Position numbers and translations under genes: made by a program
The notes under the pieces: model-generated
Database searches by the model: none
Told to the model about the DNA's origin: nothing
The model's input: the letters and a program-made list of their open reading frames with translations, nothing else
Shown here: in pieces, positions 63,255-64,000 of the stretch
Numbering within the stretch: position 1 is the first letter of the stretch
How the letters are laid out: each line of letters opens with the position of its first letter
NCBI GenBank assembly: GCA_038134525.1
Contig: JAYPVI010000001.1
Location: 1-64,000, forward strand
Reading direction: 5' to 3'
Source of the DNA: GCA-002727735 sp038134525
GTDB lineage: Bacteria > Bacteroidota > Bacteroidia > Flavobacteriales_D > Parvicellaceae
Length of the DNA stretch: 64,000 nucleotides

Positions 63255-63907
63255 TGAAAATACACAGAGAGGGATACGCAACCATAGTAATAGTCCTCAT
63301 ATTTTTAACCTTGATTAATGGCTTAGCCTATTATTTCAATCCTATTTGGATAGTCAACTTGATCATCTCCATTCTATCAATTGTATTTTTTTATTTAATT
63401 CTTCACTTTTTCAGAAATCCAGATAGGAAAATTATACTAAATGACAATCATATTTTAGCACCTAGTGATGGGAAATTAGTAGTCATAGAAAATGTTTTTG
63501 AAGAGGAATATCTGAAAGAAGAATGCACCCAACTTAGTATATTCATGTCTCCGCTTAATGTACATAAACAATGGTACCCGACAAATGGTAAGGTCATTTA
63601 TAGTAAGTACCATCCCGGAAAATATCTAGTAGCATGGAACCCCAAATCAAGTACCGAAAATGAAAGGACGACCATAGTTATTCAGTCAAACACAAATCAT
63701 CAAATTTTATATAGACAAATAGCTGGTGCAGTTGCGCGAAGAATATGCAATTATGCAAAACCAGACAATTTAGTTAATCAGACCCAAGAAGCAGGATTTA
63801 TTAAGTTCGGTTCTCGAATAGATGTTTTGATTCCCAAAAGTGCAGAAATTAAAGTAAAACTAAATGACACCATTATTGGAGGTGAAACTATACTGGCTTT
63901 TATCTGA
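63254..63907 (+). CDS. psd: Phosphatidylserine decarboxylase family protein (short type)
   Basis: A 217-residue protein with two N-terminal hydrophobic helices (about 8-55), followed by FRNPDRK, ILAPSDGKLVVIENV, SIFMSPLNVHKQWYP, and the C-terminal IKFGSRIDVLIP. The Gly-Ser of this last motif is the self-cleavage site that yields the pyruvoyl group. It decarboxylates phosphatidylserine to phosphatidylethanolamine. It is coupled to cdsA by a one-base overlap; no pssA gene is in the window. Confidence 0.93.
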   Translation: MKIHREGYATIVIVLIFLTLINGLAYYFNPIWIVNLIISILSIVFFYLILHFFRNPDRKIILNDNHILAPSDGKLVVIENVFEEEYLKEECTQLSIFMSPLNVHKQWYPTNGKVIYSKYHPGKYLVAWNPKSSTENERTTIVIQSNTNHQILYRQIAGAVARRICNYAKPDNLVNQTQEAGFIKFGSRIDVLIPKSAEIKVKLNDTIIGGETILAFI

Positions 63908-64000
63908 TTTTGTTTAACTAAATCGAAACTATTTTAGAACGAGCGCGTATTTATTAACATTTTTTATATTTTTAAACACATAATAGATAACGGATATGAA

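Noticed and set aside
63908..63960. Weak CTAAA/TTTAG inverted repeat after psd as a terminator
   Set aside because: A stem of about five AT pairs without a following T-run is not distinguishable from chance in this base composition.
63996..64000. ATGAA at the right edge as the start of a further gene
   Set aside because: Only five bases are visible, so no coding claim can be supported. The 92 bases after psd are AT-rich with no clear terminator or promoter.

Overview
This window looks like chromosomal DNA of a marine-type member of the Bacteroidota, most likely order Flavobacteriales. The evidence is AT-rich sequence, Bacteroidota-style -7 boxes (TAnnTTTG), frequent TTG and GTG starts, lack of strong Shine-Dalgarno sequences, two proteins ending in type IX secretion (T9SS) sorting domains, and lineage-typical families (GWxTD, DUF349, DUF3822, DUF5606, a short-type Psd, fused E1 alpha/beta). 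I assign no genus. I see no rRNA, tRNA, CRISPR array, insertion sequence or phage gene. No gene-free stretch exceeds 300 bases; the longest is 52965-53197 (233 bases), which holds the promoters of the two divergent genes beside it.

Layout. (1) 1-6195, minus strand: the N-terminal 2065 codons of a giant secreted repeat protein that runs off the left edge. (2) 6336-10886: a six-TM membrane protein with an HTH tail, a DUF349 protein, a DUF819 membrane protein and a PlsC-type acyltransferase. (3) 10872-12863, minus: one 663-residue polypeptide joining a CrtY-type lycopene cyclase to a Brp/Blh beta-carotene 15,15'-dioxygenase, i.e. lycopene to retinal in one chain. (4) 12943-21384: a DPP-IV-type peptidase with a TonB-dependent receptor, then pyrG followed by paaI, a paaJ/pcaF-type thiolase and a paaY-like gene. 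(5) 21381-25791, minus: cystathionine beta-synthase with a small partner gene, and a barrel/TSP3/SPOR-like envelope protein with a small lipoprotein. (6) 25928-39682: housekeeping genes, namely an enoyl-CoA hydratase with aroB-aroA, rlmB with GWxTD and lipoprotein genes, a LuxE-like protein, tyrS, an SDR enzyme, threonine aldolase, a subtilase with an outer-membrane protein, holA and an HSDR_N-like protein. (7) 39704-47864: two large adjacent proteases, one S8 and one M43, that share repeat arrays and the same T9SS tail. (8) 47893-52964: DUF5606, two tandem FKBP isomerases, MscS and fused branched-chain-type E1. (9) 53198-63907: an uncharacterised PDZ-like membrane protein, then the block DUF3822-rsmD-coaD-thioredoxin-like, Nudix/pyrE, SRPBCC, birA, rsfS-ftsH-cdsA-psd.

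The accessory biology centres on the cell surface and protein scavenging (giant repeat protein, three subtilase/metalloprotease genes, DPP-IV with a TonB receptor) and on retinal production. No rhodopsin and no other carotenoid gene lies in the window, so the opsin and lycopene supply must be encoded elsewhere, if present. The strongest unusual observations are the cyclase-dioxygenase fusion; a 575-bp apparently perfect repeat shared by the 3' ends of the two adjacent proteases, flanked by clearly diverged homologous sequence (recent gene conversion); and a membrane-bound HTH regulator transcribed divergently from the giant surface protein.
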